Position numbers and translations under genes: made by a program. Under the pieces are notes generated by a model, which saw nothing but the letters and a program-made list of their open reading frames with translations, made no database searches and had not been told where the DNA came from. This document shows positions 1 to 8,435 of a stretch of 64,000 nucleotides of DNA, one piece after another (position 1 is the first letter of the stretch; each line of letters starts with the position of its first letter). The DNA is from Corallococcus coralloides DSM 2259 (GTDB lineage: Bacteria; Myxococcota; Myxococcia; Myxococcales; Myxococcaceae): assembly GCF_000255295.1 (NCBI RefSeq), contig NC_017030.1, forward strand, positions 6,608,328-6,672,327, read 5' to 3'.

Positions 1-3000
1 GGCGTGTGCGGGCCGAAGATGCGCCGCACGCGCACGGCGAGATCTTCGAGCTGAAGGGGCTCGCGGGCCTGGTCGAGCACGAAACCGATCGAGTGCTTCG
101 GGTCAACCGGGCCGATGAAGAGGTGCCCGGTCTCGGCGATCTCGACGTCCTCACAGATGCGCACACCGAGGGCGAGCGGATCGCCGTCGAAGTGCGGCAG
201 GAGCCCCGCGAGCGTGCGCCGCGCAGTGTCGGGCTCGACGGGCGGCCATTGACCGGCGAGGCGCACCACCTCGGCGGCGAAGGCCTTGACCGTGTCGCGA
301 TCGAAAATGGGGCGCGCGACAATCGGCTGCTCAGCGCCGTCGACCTCGAAGATGTGCGCGCGACCGGGCGTGACGCGCACGATCACGCGCACGATGCCTT
401 CGCCGGTCACGACGCCTGCGGGCCATTCGCTCTCGAAGCGCTGGCCGATCTCGTCAAGCCGCACGAGACCACCGAAGCCATCGACCACCGCGTCGAAGGC
501 GCTCGTGAGGTCGGCGAGCGCCGAAAGGTCCATGCGCTCGAGCCCCTTCGAGACGTCGTGACTGACCTTCGGCTGGTTGGTCCCGAGGTCGTCGGCGATC
601 TGCTCCTGTGTCTCGGGCTCGCCGGTAATGCCGATGACGCGCTCGACGGCGATGCGCTGCTCGGGCGTGAGCGGCCTCGTCGCGAGTTCCCAGACGCGAT
701 CGAGCGTGTGCGCACCGTCGTCGCCACCCGTCGCCTTGCCTTCGGTGTACGCACGGAACTGGTACAGCGCCTCGACGACTTCGGCGAGCCTCTTGCGGCC
801 AATGCCCGGGAGCGCGAGCAGCGCGCTGCGCGTGACCGAGGCCACGGCGCCGACCGTGGGAAGCCCTCCCGCGGCCAGCGCAGAGCGGAGCGTCTCGCCA
901 AGCGGAAGCTTCTGCACGGGCTCAGGGGACGAGCAGAGGTCGGGCAAGAGCGGAGGCTCGAGCGTGCCCGCCGACTCGGTGCCTTCGAGCCCGCGACCGC
1001 GCAGCGTCTCCTGGAATGCGATGATGTCGTTCGCGGTCTTGGTGCCAATGGCGTGAATGGCACGTACCTGTGCGTCAGGCAGTGCGAGGAGCTGGCCCAC
1101 CGTATGGACCTGGCAGCGGGCGAGCGCGTTGATGGCGCGCGTCGAGAGCCCGGAGGTGCGCAGCGGCGTGGTCGCGTCGATCTGCTTGGGCGGCGGGACG
1201 GAGGACGCTGTGGTCGTGTCCTCGCCGAGCGCGACAAGCAGCGCCTCGCGCATTGCGCGCGCCGACGGGAAGCGCTTCTCGGGCGTCGGTTCGAGTGCCT
1301 TGCGGAAGAACGCGGCGAGGCCCGTGGGCTGGATGTCGTCGTCAGCGACGATCGGCGCCTGGCCCGGCTCGGGCACGCGGCCCTCGAAGGCGTGGCGGCC
1401 GGCGTAGAGTTCGAAGAGACACAGCGCGGCGGCGAACCGGTCGGTGGCATGCGTCCAGCGCGCGCTCGCCGAGTCGCGATAGAGGGCGGTGCCGCCGTAG
1501 GGCGCGTCCTCAGGCATGGACGCGAGGCTGAAGTCGATGATCGTGAGCCGCCCGTCGGAGACGAGCAGGTTGTCGGGCTTGAGGTCTTTGTGCGTGACCG
1601 ATTTCTGCTCAAGGTAGTCAAGGCCCGCGATGAGGTCCTCAGCAAGGCGGCGCTGCGTGGTAGGCTCGGGGGCTGGGTGCTGTGCGAACCACTGGCGCAG
1701 GTTCATGCCGCTCACCCGCTCCATGACGAGCGTCAGGCGCCCCTCGACCATCTTGGTCAGATCGATGACCCGCACGATGTTCGGGTGATCGAGTCCGGTG
1801 AGCACCGTGTACTCGCCGCGCAAGGCCTCCTCCGCGGCGTCCTCCGAGCGCGCGATCTTCAGGGCGCGGGTGCGCCCGCTGACCAGGTGGCGCGCGGCGT
1901 AGACGACAGCCATGCCGCCCTGACCGAGGCGCGTGACGATCTCGTAGTCGGAGCCGATCCGCTGGCCCGCCTGGAGGTTGTCGGCATCGAGCTGCGCGCG
2001 GCCGACGTTCTGGATGAGCGCCTGAACGCGGGGCGACGGATCGCGCCCGATGCGCACGGCCTCGATGGCCTCGGCGAGCGTGGCGTAGCGGTCGGTGGCG
2101 CGCAGCTCGACCATCTTGGCGACGGCCTCGTCGAGGCTGAGGGGCAGGCGCTGCGAGATGTCGCGCACGCGGCGCATGAGCCGGCGCTGCGCCATGAGCT
2201 GGCGGGTGTTCTCGAAGAGCGGCTTGCCGGTGAGGACGAGTGCCAGCATCGCGCCAAGGCTGAACTGGTCGGACGCGGGCTCTGCGCTGGAGAACGCGGT
2301 CACGACCTCGGGCGCCGCGTACACGAGCCGGTCGTCGTGGATGGTGGTGAGCGAGATGGTGGCGTCGCTCGTCATCTGCTTCGCGAGGTCGAAGCCCGTG
2401 ACGCGCACCTCTGTCGGCTCTTGCTTGTCCTCGACAAGGACGACGTCGGGCCGAAGCAGGCGATGGACCACGCCCTGACGGTGCACCTCGTCGATTGTCT
2501 GGGCGATGCGGATCCAGAGGTCCGAGCGGACGCGGAGCTCAGCCTTCTCTTTGCCACGCGCGTCCGGCCCGTAGCGCTCGACCCAGGTGGTGAGCGTGAT
2601 GCCCTTGAAGTGCTCGAGCGGCAGCACGATGCCGGCCTCGTCGGAGAAGGGCGGATCGGCGGTGAGCACACCCTCACTGCGACCGAGGCGACCGAGGACT
2701 TGCGCTTCCCACCGCGCGCGCTCGGAGATGCGGTCACGCTGCGTCTGCGTAGCGAGGGGCGGGACGCTGTAGATGCGCAGCACGCGCTCGGCTCCCGACA
2801 GCGTGTTCTTCCCGAGCAACTCCGTGAAGGTGTCGTGGTGCTCGAAGGTCTCGACGACCTCATACTCGCGAACACGGCGCACCGGGCGCGGCCCGCTCTG
2901 CGCGCCCGTGAACAGTTCGAGCAATTCGCGCTCGGCGTTCGACGACGGCATGAGCGCGCGCCCGCCGCTCATGCGCTTGATGAGCTCGGGATCCTGGAGC

Positions 3001-3437
3001 GCAGCCAGGATGGTCTTGCGCGTGTGGACGCGGTCGTTGCTCGCCGGGCCGCGCACGCCGACGTCAGTCGTGGCCGAGAGGAAGACAAGGCCTTCGGTCC
3101 ACACCTGGCCAGCCTGGTAGCTCGCGTTCTTCAGGTGCGACTTGAGCACCTGGGACGTGATGCGATTCAGCTTGAGCGGGCTTCTGATCTTCTCCGGCAG
3201 CCACCAGTCGTTGTCGGTACCCTCAATGCGGCCTCGGTACGACTTGATCTCAACGACGAAGATTGCGTGCGGTGCGACGACGACGGTGTCGAGCTCATAG
3301 ACGACGCCGCTGCGCTCCACGAGCCATGCATTGCCGTAGACGGTGAAGCTCTCTGGCAACCCCTCGACGAGGAAGCGGAGCGCCTGCCGCTCGGCATCGT
3401 GCGCGGGCTCACCGATCTGGATGAACTTGGCCGCCAT
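1..3437 (-). CDS. PglW/MAD6-like NERD-domain double kinase, phage-defence type (3' end beyond window)
   Basis: Open from an ATG at 3437 to the window edge without a stop, giving about 1145 visible residues. Seen in order: an NERD nuclease-like domain (about 15-130) with a D50...E63-x-K65 pattern; a degenerate kinase fold (about 200-470) where HRD reads HRL (about 325) and DFG reads FDL; an intact-looking Ser/Thr kinase (about 495-740) with GQGGM, Lys527, HKDLKPDN at 616-623 and DFS; two helix-hairpin-helix/alpha-CTD-like segments (about 760-895); and a sigma-region-4-like HTH (about 915-970). This layout is characteristic of PglW of BREX and the kinase MAD6 of the methylation-associated defence system. 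In those systems the kinase works with a DNA methyltransferase and other subunits, which would lie to the left. It starts 3 bp after the upstream gene's stop, so it is co-transcribed. PglW versus MAD6 cannot be settled here. Confidence 0.88.
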   Translation of the reverse strand, partial: MAAKFIQIGEPAHDAERQALRFLVEGLPESFTVYGNAWLVERSGVVYELDTVVVAPHAIFVVEIKSYRGRIEGTDNDWWLPEKIRSPLKLNRITSQVLKSHLKNASYQAGQVWTEGLVFLSATTDVGVRGPASNDRVHTRKTILAALQDPELIKRMSGGRALMPSSNAERELLELFTGAQSGPRPVRRVREYEVVETFEHHDTFTELLGKNTLSGAERVLRIYSVPPLATQTQRDRISERARWEAQVLGRLGRSEGVLTADPPFSDEAGIVLPLEHFKGITLTTWVERYGPDARGKEKAELRVRSDLWIRIAQTIDEVHRQGVVHRLLRPDVVLVEDKQEPTEVRVTGFDLAKQMTSDATISLTTIHDDRLVYAAPEVVTAFSSAEPASDQFSLGAMLALVLTGKPLFENTRQLMAQRRLMRRVRDISQRLPLSLDEAVAKMVELRATDRYATLAEAIEAVRIGRDPSPRVQALIQNVGRAQLDADNLQAGQRIGSDYEIVTRLGQGGMAVVYAARHLVSGRTRALKIARSEDAAEEALRGEYTVLTGLDHPNIVRVIDLTKMVEGRLTLVMERVSGMNLRQWFAQHPAPEPTTQRRLAEDLIAGLDYLEQKSVTHKDLKPDNLLVSDGRLTIIDFSLASMPEDAPYGGTALYRDSASARWTHATDRFAAALCLFELYAGRHAFEGRVPEPGQAPIVADDDIQPTGLAAFFRKALEPTPEKRFPSARAMREALLVALGEDTTTASSVPPPKQIDATTPLRTSGLSTRAINALARCQVHTVGQLLALPDAQVRAIHAIGTKTANDIIAFQETLRGRGLEGTESAGTLEPPLLPDLCSSPEPVQKLPLGETLRSALAAGGLPTVGAVASVTRSALLALPGIGRKRLAEVVEALYQFRAYTEGKATGGDDGAHTLDRVWELATRPLTPEQRIAVERVIGITGEPETQEQIADDLGTNQPKVSHDVSKGLERMDLSALADLTSAFDAVVDGFGGLVRLDEIGQRFESEWPAGVVTGEGIVRVIVRVTPGRAHIFEVDGAEQPIVARPIFDRDTVKAFAAEVVRLAGQWPPVEPDTARRTLAGLLPHFDGDPLALGVRICEDVEIAETGHLFIGPVDPKHSIGFVLDQAREPLQLEDLAVRVRRIFGPHT

Positions 3438-3440
3438 CGT

Positions 3441-4190
3441 TCACACCCACAGGACCTTCGCGGTCGGGAACCAGATCGCGAGCTGGTCCTCGACGCGGAA
3501 GAGCCCGCCCTTGTCGGGGTGGAGTCCGACGACGAAGTCGAAGGAGCGTTGACGGAGCGGGTGCTCCGGGTTCTTGAGGTCGGCCGCGTCGGCGCTCGTA
3601 GCGAAGTCGGAGTGCGGTGCGCCGAGCTCGAGCGCGACGATGCCCGCGAGCGTCAACTCTTGCCAGGAGCCGCATGCGACGAAGAAATTGTCCTGCAGTG
3701 TGAGGTCCTTCTGGCTGCTCACGAGGTGGTGCGCGAGCTGGCCGCCGGTGCCCGGCAGCTCGAGGACCTTCTGGTGCGGCTTCATGACGTGCAGGTCCGA
3801 GCGCGCCATGCGCGTCGGCAGGCCGAGCAGGCGCGCCTGCTCGAGGATGTAGTCAGCGCCGGCCGTGTTCAGCGATAGGGAATCGATGGCCTTGAGCCAG
3901 TCGTCGGTGATTGTTTCCGGCAGGCGCTCGGGACGCAGCGCGCCACCCACGACCTCGGGATCGAAGGGCACGCGATGGAGAACGGCAGCGTCCTCGAAGA
4001 GTAGCGAGACGAGGTCGACGCTCGACAGGCGCCCACGGAAGCGGGACCAAGTGTCGAGCTTCGGCTCGGTGAGCCGCGGCCGACGGCGGCCTGCGGACTC
4101 GTCGCGCGCGAGGGCGTGGAGCAGCGATGCTACCCAGACACCGGTGGGGCGCTGAGCGTCGCTCAGCGTGGATACATCAAGGGACGGCAT
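3441..4190 (-). CDS. Defence-operon protein of unknown function (249 aa)
   Basis: First full-size gene of the operon that continues into the NERD/kinase gene (3-bp gap). I do not recognise the family. Visible features are a soluble, mixed alpha/beta composition, no signal peptide, and a central ELPGTGGQLAHHL segment followed by a hydrophobic helix and acidic residues. This loosely recalls the glycine-rich motif I of Rossmann-fold SAM-dependent methyltransferases, but other methyltransferase motifs are not obvious. Its position directly upstream of a PglW/MAD6-like kinase suggests a defence-system subunit (inference). The ATG at 4190 overlaps the end of a possible 28-codon reading frame. Confidence 0.75.
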   Translation of the reverse strand: MPSLDVSTLSDAQRPTGVWVASLLHALARDESAGRRRPRLTEPKLDTWSRFRGRLSSVDLVSLLFEDAAVLHRVPFDPEVVGGALRPERLPETITDDWLKAIDSLSLNTAGADYILEQARLLGLPTRMARSDLHVMKPHQKVLELPGTGGQLAHHLVSSQKDLTLQDNFFVACGSWQELTLAGIVALELGAPHSDFATSADAADLKNPEHPLRQRSFDFVVGLHPDKGGLFRVEDQLAIWFPTAKVLWV

Positions 4191-4263
4191 TAACGATCTC
4201 CCCGTGTCGGGTCCCCCTCAACAGGGTTGCGACTTCATGAACCGTTGGTCTCTCGTCGCTCAT
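4177..4263 (-). CDS. Possible 28-residue leader peptide upstream of the defence operon
   Basis: ATG at 4263, TGA at 4179-4177, overlapping the first 14 bases of the 249-aa gene. The predicted peptide begins MSDERPTVHEVATLLRG and looks helical and polar. No good Shine-Dalgarno sequence is visible. It may be a translationally coupled leader, the relic of a longer upstream gene, or chance. Confidence 0.22.
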   Translation of the reverse strand: MSDERPTVHEVATLLRGTRHGEIVNAVP

Positions 4264-4568
4264 TTGTTCAGAGTTCCAGGATAGCGGAAAGAGCAGGGCT
4301 CAAGCCGCTTCGAGGGTACGGTGGCTAATGGAGCGGCAGCAAGACATGCGGAGCATAGGGCTTGCGCTCTCCGAAGCGCGGGCCACATGCGCCACGCCTT
4401 CGTGAGCCCCCTCGGCCTGAGGGCGTAACGCCCTATTCCGTTCAGGAGCAAGCCGGCACGCCAGCATCGACATGGCGATAGCTACGACCACCTGATGCTG
4501 AACGTGAAGAACGACGCACTGCCCTCCCCCGAGAAGCGCCTGACGGCCACAGCCCCAGAAACGACAAA
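4191..4568. other. Intergenic junction between tRNA-Leu terminator and defence operon
   Basis: About 380 bases without a confident gene, between the tRNA-Leu terminator and the defence operon. By eye the 4260-4340 part is less GC-rich than the flanks. Plus-strand codons around 4460-4550 have GC-biased third positions and could be a decayed coding fragment, but no complete gene is supported. No integrase, IS end or duplicate of the tRNA 3' end was found here. Confidence 0.4.
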
Positions 4569-4596
4569 AGCCCCCGAGTCTTTCGACTCGGAGGCT
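4569..4596 (-). terminator. Rho-independent terminator 3' of tRNA-Leu
   Basis: On the minus strand a 12-bp stem (4585-4596 pairing with 4569-4580, one G-T pair) with a GAAA tetraloop is followed by a T-rich run (CTTTTGTCG). It lies 12 bases downstream of the tRNA 3' end, so it should end the secG/tRNA transcript before the defence operon. Confidence 0.8.
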
Positions 4597-4607
4597 CTTG
4601 TTCGGAG

Positions 4608-4689
4608 TGCCCAGGGCGGGATTCGAACCCGCACACCTTTCGGCGCCACCCCCTCAAGATGGTGTGTCTACCAGTTCCACCACCTGGGC
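4608..4689 (-). tRNA. tRNA-Leu(GAG)
   Basis: An 82-nt type II tRNA. The 7-bp acceptor stem GCCCAGG/CCTGGGC is followed by an A discriminator. The D-arm reads GTGGAACTGGTAGAC, the anticodon stem CCATC/GGTGG encloses loop TTGAGGG (anticodon GAG at 4655-4653), there is a long variable arm, and the T-arm is GCGGG-TTCGAAT-CCCGC. CCA is not encoded (the next bases are CTC). It reads CUC/CUU leucine codons. It sits downstream of secG and its 3' end faces the defence island. Confidence 0.96.
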
Positions 4690-4774
4690 GTTTCGGCGGG
4701 GTCCATGTACCGGACCCCGTGGATTCACGCAACAACCAATTCAACGGTCGCGTGAATCCGATGCTTCCTGACGG

Positions 4775-5188
4775 CTACTGCGCGGGCGCCGGAGCAGGCG
4801 TCGTCGGCGCGGGAGCCTGCTGGCCCTCCGCCGGCGGCGTCGCGGAGCGCTCCTGCTCCACCGCGCCCGGGGTCGCCGGAGGCGGCGTCGTGGCGCCCGG
4901 GGTCGCCGGGGCCGTCTTCGCCGGCGGCGTGGCCACGGAACCACCCGCGGCCACCGAGCCGCGCAGGCCCACGAAGGACAGGCCCAGCGAGGTCAGGAAG
5001 AACAAGCCGGCGCAGACGCCCGTCAGCTTGCTCAAGAAGGTCACCGCGCCGCGCCCACCGAAGGCGCTCGTCGCGGCGCCGCCACCGAGGGCGGAACCCA
5101 TGCCGGCGTCCTTCCCCGGCTGCAGCAAGATGACGAAGATCATGAACACGCAGAGCAGGACGTGCACGATCGTGAAGAAGGTCAGCAT
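4775..5188 (-). CDS. secG: Preprotein translocase subunit SecG
   Basis: Small membrane subunit of the SecYEG channel, assisting SecA-driven export. The first about 75 residues show the family layout: a TM helix near residues 3-22, the conserved LLQPGKDAGMG(S)ALGGG loop, the FGGRG segment and a second TM helix near 52-72. After that the protein carries a Pro/Ala/Thr-rich tail of about 60 residues ending in PAQ. Long low-complexity SecG tails are common in myxobacteria and their role is unknown. It is the last protein gene of the gap-pgk-tpiA-secG run, with tRNA-Leu next. Confidence 0.95.
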   Translation of the reverse strand: MLTFFTIVHVLLCVFMIFVILLQPGKDAGMGSALGGGAATSAFGGRGAVTFLSKLTGVCAGLFFLTSLGLSFVGLRGSVAAGGSVATPPAKTAPATPGATTPPPATPGAVEQERSATPPAEGQQAPAPTTPAPAPAQ

Positions 5189-5221
5189 GGGTGTTCCAAA
5201 CGCTCCGTGAAAAGAGGGCGC

Positions 5222-5251
5222 AACCTACACAAAGTGGTCAACGGGTGACAA
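5222..5251 (-). promoter_or_regulatory. Possible sigma70-type promoter for secG/tRNA-Leu
   Basis: Minus-strand TTGTCA (5251-5246), 18-bp spacer, TAGGTT (5227-5222), placed 34 bp upstream of the secG ATG. The match is moderate. It would let secG and tRNA-Leu be expressed separately from the glycolytic genes. Confidence 0.4.
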
Positions 5252-5272
5252 CTTCTAACGGGGATAACGGCC

Positions 5273-6034
5273 TCAGCCAGCCGCCTTCACGATGGCCACG
5301 AAGTCCGCCGCCTTGAGGCTCGCTCCCCCCACGAGCGCCCCGTCCACGTCCGGCTGACCCAGCAATTCCGCCGCGTTGTCCGGCTTCACGCTGCCGCCGT
5401 ACTGGATCCGGACCCGCTCGGCCGTCCCCTCGTCGTACATCCGGGTCAGAAGGCCCCGGATCGCCGCGTGGACCTCCTGCGCCTGCGCCGTCGTCGCCGT
5501 CCGGCCCGTCCCAATCGCCCACACCGGCTCGTACGCCAGCACGAAGGTCGCCACGTCCGCCCCGGAGAAGCCCTCCAGCGCGCCGCGCACCTGGCGCTCC
5601 ACCACCGTCAGCGTCTGGTTCGACTCGCGCTCGGCCAGCGTCTCGCCCACGCAGACGATGGGCGTCATCCCGGCGGCCTTCACCGCCTTGGCCCGCTTGT
5701 TCACCGTGGCGTCCGTCTCACCGAAGAACTGCCGGCGCTCCGAGTGCCCCACGATGACGTAGGCACAGCCCAGCTCCGCCAGCATCGGCGCGCTGATTTC
5801 GCCCGTGAAGGCGCCCGAGGACTCCCAGTGGCAGTTCTGCGCCGCCAGTTGGAGGGGCGCCCCCTCCAGCGCGACGTGCAGGGGCTGCAACGCCACGAAC
5901 GGAGGCGCGATGGCCACCTCCACCTTGTCGCCCATTGCCGCCACCGCGCCGCGAAGCTCCCGCACCAGCGCGAGCGCTTCCGGCACCGTCTTGTTCATCT
6001 TCCAGTTGCCAGCGACGATCTTCCGACGAGCCAT
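5273..6034 (-). CDS. tpiA: Triose-phosphate isomerase
   Basis: Interconverts dihydroxyacetone phosphate and glyceraldehyde 3-phosphate in glycolysis and gluconeogenesis. The 253-aa length is normal. Catalytic signatures are all present: GNWKMN near the N-terminus (Lys), GHSERR (electrophile His), [11 protein letters not shown] (catalytic Glu plus loop 6), YGGSV and the C-terminal phosphate-binding GGAS. It is the third gene of a gap-pgk-tpiA array, 36 bp after pgk. Confidence 0.98.
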   Translation of the reverse strand: MARRKIVAGNWKMNKTVPEALALVRELRGAVAAMGDKVEVAIAPPFVALQPLHVALEGAPLQLAAQNCHWESSGAFTGEISAPMLAELGCAYVIVGHSERRQFFGETDATVNKRAKAVKAAGMTPIVCVGETLAERESNQTLTVVERQVRGALEGFSGADVATFVLAYEPVWAIGTGRTATTAQAQEVHAAIRGLLTRMYDEGTAERVRIQYGGSVKPDNAAELLGQPDVDGALVGGASLKAADFVAIVKAAG

Positions 6035-6070
6035 CGAGGTGTCTCCCCCGGTGCGTACCGCGTGGGTGCC

Positions 6071-7264
6071 CTACTTCGTCTCCAGCGCCTTGATGCCAGG
6101 CAGCGGCTGGCCCTCCAGGAACTCCAGCGACGCGCCGCCGCCCGTGGACACGTGGCTCATCTTGTCCGCGTAGCCCATCTGCTCCACCGCCGCCGCGCTG
6201 TCGCCGCCGCCAATCACCGTGACGGCGTCCTTGTTGATGGACATCGCCGCGGCCACCGAGCGCGTTCCTTCCGCGAACTTGTCGACCTCGAAGCGGCCCA
6301 TGGGCCCGTTCCAGATGACCGTCTTCGCGTCGCGGATGCGCTGCGTGTACATCGCGCGCGTCTTGGGACCGATGTCCAGGCCCATCATGTCCGCGGGCAC
6401 CACCTGATCCGGCGTCTCCTGCACCGGGCCCTTGCCGTCCGGATCCGCGCAGACGATGTGGTCGATGGGCAGCACCAGCGGCGTCTTCAGGCGCTTGGCC
6501 GTGTCCAGCAGCTTCGCCGCCAGCGCCAGCTTGTCGCCCTCCTCCACCCGGCTCTTGCCCACTTCGATGCCCTGCGCCTTCAGGAAGGTGTACGCCATGG
6601 CGCCGCCCACGAGCAGCGCGTCCACCTTGGGCAGCAGGCTCTCGATGACCTTGATCTTGTCGCTCACCTTGGAGCCACCCAGGATGGCCACGAAGGGCTT
6701 CTGCGGATTGCGCAGGACCTTGTCGCCCAGGTACTCGATCTCCTTGCGCATCAGGAAGCCGGCGGCCTTCTCCTTCACGAAGGGCACCATGCCGGCCGTG
6801 GACGCGTGCGCGCGGTGCGCCGTGCCGAACGCGTCGTTGACGTAGACGTCCGCCAGCGCCGCCAGCTCGCGCGAGAAGGCCTCGTCGTTCGCCTCCTCCT
6901 CCTTGTGGAAGCGCAGGTTCTCCAGGAGGAGCACCTGCCCCGCCTTCAGGTCGTTCACCTGCTTCTTCACGTTGTCACCCACGCAGTCGTCCGCGTGGAT
7001 GACCTCGTGCTTGCCGCCCAGCAGCTCCGCGAGCTTCTCCGCGACGAGCACCGTGGACAGCTTGGGGTCCGCCCCCTTGGGCCGACCGAGGTGGGACGCC
7101 AGGATGACCTTGCCGCCCATCTCCAGCGCGCGCCGGATGGTGGGGAGCGCTTCACGGATGCGGGTGTCGTCGGTGACGCGGCGCCCCTCCAGCGGGACGT
7201 TGAAGTCCACGCGGATGAAGACGCGCTTGCCGGTCAACTGCAGGTCATCGATGTAGCGGATCAT
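6071..7264 (-). CDS. pgk: Phosphoglycerate kinase
   Basis: Transfers the acyl phosphate of 1,3-bisphosphoglycerate to ADP. At 397 aa it has the expected two-domain form. RVDFNVP near residue 20 and the SHLGRPKG loop bind substrate; [10 protein letters not shown], the GGAMAYTF region and the C-terminal GGGDSAAA loop bind the nucleotide. It lies between gap (56 bp upstream) and tpiA, so the three enzymes should be made together. Confidence 0.98.
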   Translation of the reverse strand: MIRYIDDLQLTGKRVFIRVDFNVPLEGRRVTDDTRIREALPTIRRALEMGGKVILASHLGRPKGADPKLSTVLVAEKLAELLGGKHEVIHADDCVGDNVKKQVNDLKAGQVLLLENLRFHKEEEANDEAFSRELAALADVYVNDAFGTAHRAHASTAGMVPFVKEKAAGFLMRKEIEYLGDKVLRNPQKPFVAILGGSKVSDKIKVIESLLPKVDALLVGGAMAYTFLKAQGIEVGKSRVEEGDKLALAAKLLDTAKRLKTPLVLPIDHIVCADPDGKGPVQETPDQVVPADMMGLDIGPKTRAMYTQRIRDAKTVIWNGPMGRFEVDKFAEGTRSVAAAMSINKDAVTVIGGGDSAAAVEQMGYADKMSHVSTGGGASLEFLEGQPLPGIKALETK

Positions 7265-7320
7265 CTTGGGTGTCCCTTGTGCCTGTCTCGGTCAGCCTGG
7301 GGTGCCGGTGCGGGGAGGCT

Positions 7321-8334
7321 TTACGCCACGCCCTTGGACACGAGGAACTTCGCCGTGTCGACCATGCGGTTGGAGAAGCCCCACTCGTTGTCGTACCAGG
7401 CCATGACCTTGAGCATGTTGTCGCCCATCACGAAGCAGTTGGTCGCGTCGAAGATGGCCGAGTGCGGGTTGCCGTTGTAGTCCACCGACACCGTCTGCGC
7501 GTCGCTGAACTCCAGCACGCCCTTGAGCGGGCCGTTGGCGGCGGCCTTCATCGCGGCGATGACCTCCTCGGGCGTGACCTTCTTGGTGGTGTTCACCGTC
7601 AGGTCCACCAGGGACACGTTCGGGGTGGGGACGCGGACGGAGATGCCGTGCATCTTGCCCTTGAGCGACGGGATCACCTCACCGATGGCCTTCGCGGCGC
7701 CGGTGCTGGTGGGGATCATGGAGAGCGCGGCGGCGCGGGCGCGGCGCATGTCCTCGTGGGTGAGGTCCAGGATGCGCTGGTCGTTGGTGTAGCTGTGCAC
7801 CGTCGTCATCAGGCCCTTCTCGACGCCGAAGTTGTCCACCAGCACCTTGGCGATGGGCGCCAGGCAGTTGGTGGTGCACGAGGCGTTGGAGACGATGTGG
7901 TGCTTGGCCGGGTCGTACTCGTGGTGGTTGATGCCGTACGCGATGGTCATGTCCGGGCCCTTGGCCGGCGCGGAGATGATGACCTTCTTGGCGCCCGCGG
8001 CCAGGTGCTTGGCGGCGGCGTCACGGGCCGTGAAGCGGCCGGTGCACTCCATCACCACGTCCACGTTCATGTTCTTCCAGGGCAGCGCGGAGGGGTCCTT
8101 CTCCGCGGTGACGGCGATCTCCTTGCCGTTCACCACGATGCCCTTGTCCGTGTGCGAAACCTCACCCGGCCACGTGCGGTGCACGGAGTCGTACTTGAAC
8201 AGGTGGGCCAGCGCCGACGGCTTGTCGAGGTCGTTGATGGCGACGATCTCGAGGTCTTCCTTGCGGCTGAGCGCGGCGCGCAGGATGCAGCGACCGATAC
8301 GACCGAAGCCGTTGATGGCGAGCTTGATGGCCAT
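7321..8334 (-). CDS. gap: Type I glyceraldehyde-3-phosphate dehydrogenase
   Basis: Oxidises glyceraldehyde 3-phosphate to 1,3-bisphosphoglycerate with NAD+. The 337-aa protein starts with the dinucleotide-binding INGFGRIGR motif, has the SNASCTTNCLAP active site with the catalytic Cys, and ends with the WYDNEWGFSNRM family signature. The start is preceded by AAGGAG. It is the first gene of the glycolytic operon and has a good promoter between it and the amidase gene. Confidence 0.98.
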   Translation of the reverse strand: MAIKLAINGFGRIGRCILRAALSRKEDLEIVAINDLDKPSALAHLFKYDSVHRTWPGEVSHTDKGIVVNGKEIAVTAEKDPSALPWKNMNVDVVMECTGRFTARDAAAKHLAAGAKKVIISAPAKGPDMTIAYGINHHEYDPAKHHIVSNASCTTNCLAPIAKVLVDNFGVEKGLMTTVHSYTNDQRILDLTHEDMRRARAAALSMIPTSTGAAKAIGEVIPSLKGKMHGISVRVPTPNVSLVDLTVNTTKKVTPEEVIAAMKAAANGPLKGVLEFSDAQTVSVDYNGNPHSAIFDATNCFVMGDNMLKVMAWYDNEWGFSNRMVDTAKFLVSKGVA

Positions 8335-8406
8335 GGTGTTTTCCGTCTCCTTGAAGGAGTGGGCCTTCGCGGCCCACCGTCATGAATCTCGTAAAGAAGG
8401 CGGGCG

Positions 8407-8435
8407 ACCGTAGGCAGGCGCCCCCGCCGAGTCAA
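8407..8435 (-). promoter_or_regulatory. Strong sigma70-like promoter for gap-pgk-tpiA
   Basis: Minus-strand TTGACT (8435-8430), exactly 17 bp, then TACGGT (8412-8407), about 70 bp upstream of the gap start. The -35 box overlaps the stop codon of the upstream amidase gene, so the promoter is embedded in the end of that gene. Confidence 0.65.

Noticed and set aside
6..3878. A 1290-codon open frame on the plus strand
   Set aside because: It is the antisense image of the NERD/kinase gene; the minus strand gives recognisable kinase and NERD motifs and the plus strand gives only compositionally biased residues.
4460..4560. Coding-like plus-strand segment near the island junction
   Set aside because: Third-position GC bias exists but there is no start, stop or family match; may be a decayed remnant.
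4442..4744. Open frames reading through the tRNA-Leu gene
   Set aside because: Translations such as GGTGRHTILRG arise from tRNA sequence; the tRNA fold accounts for the DNA.
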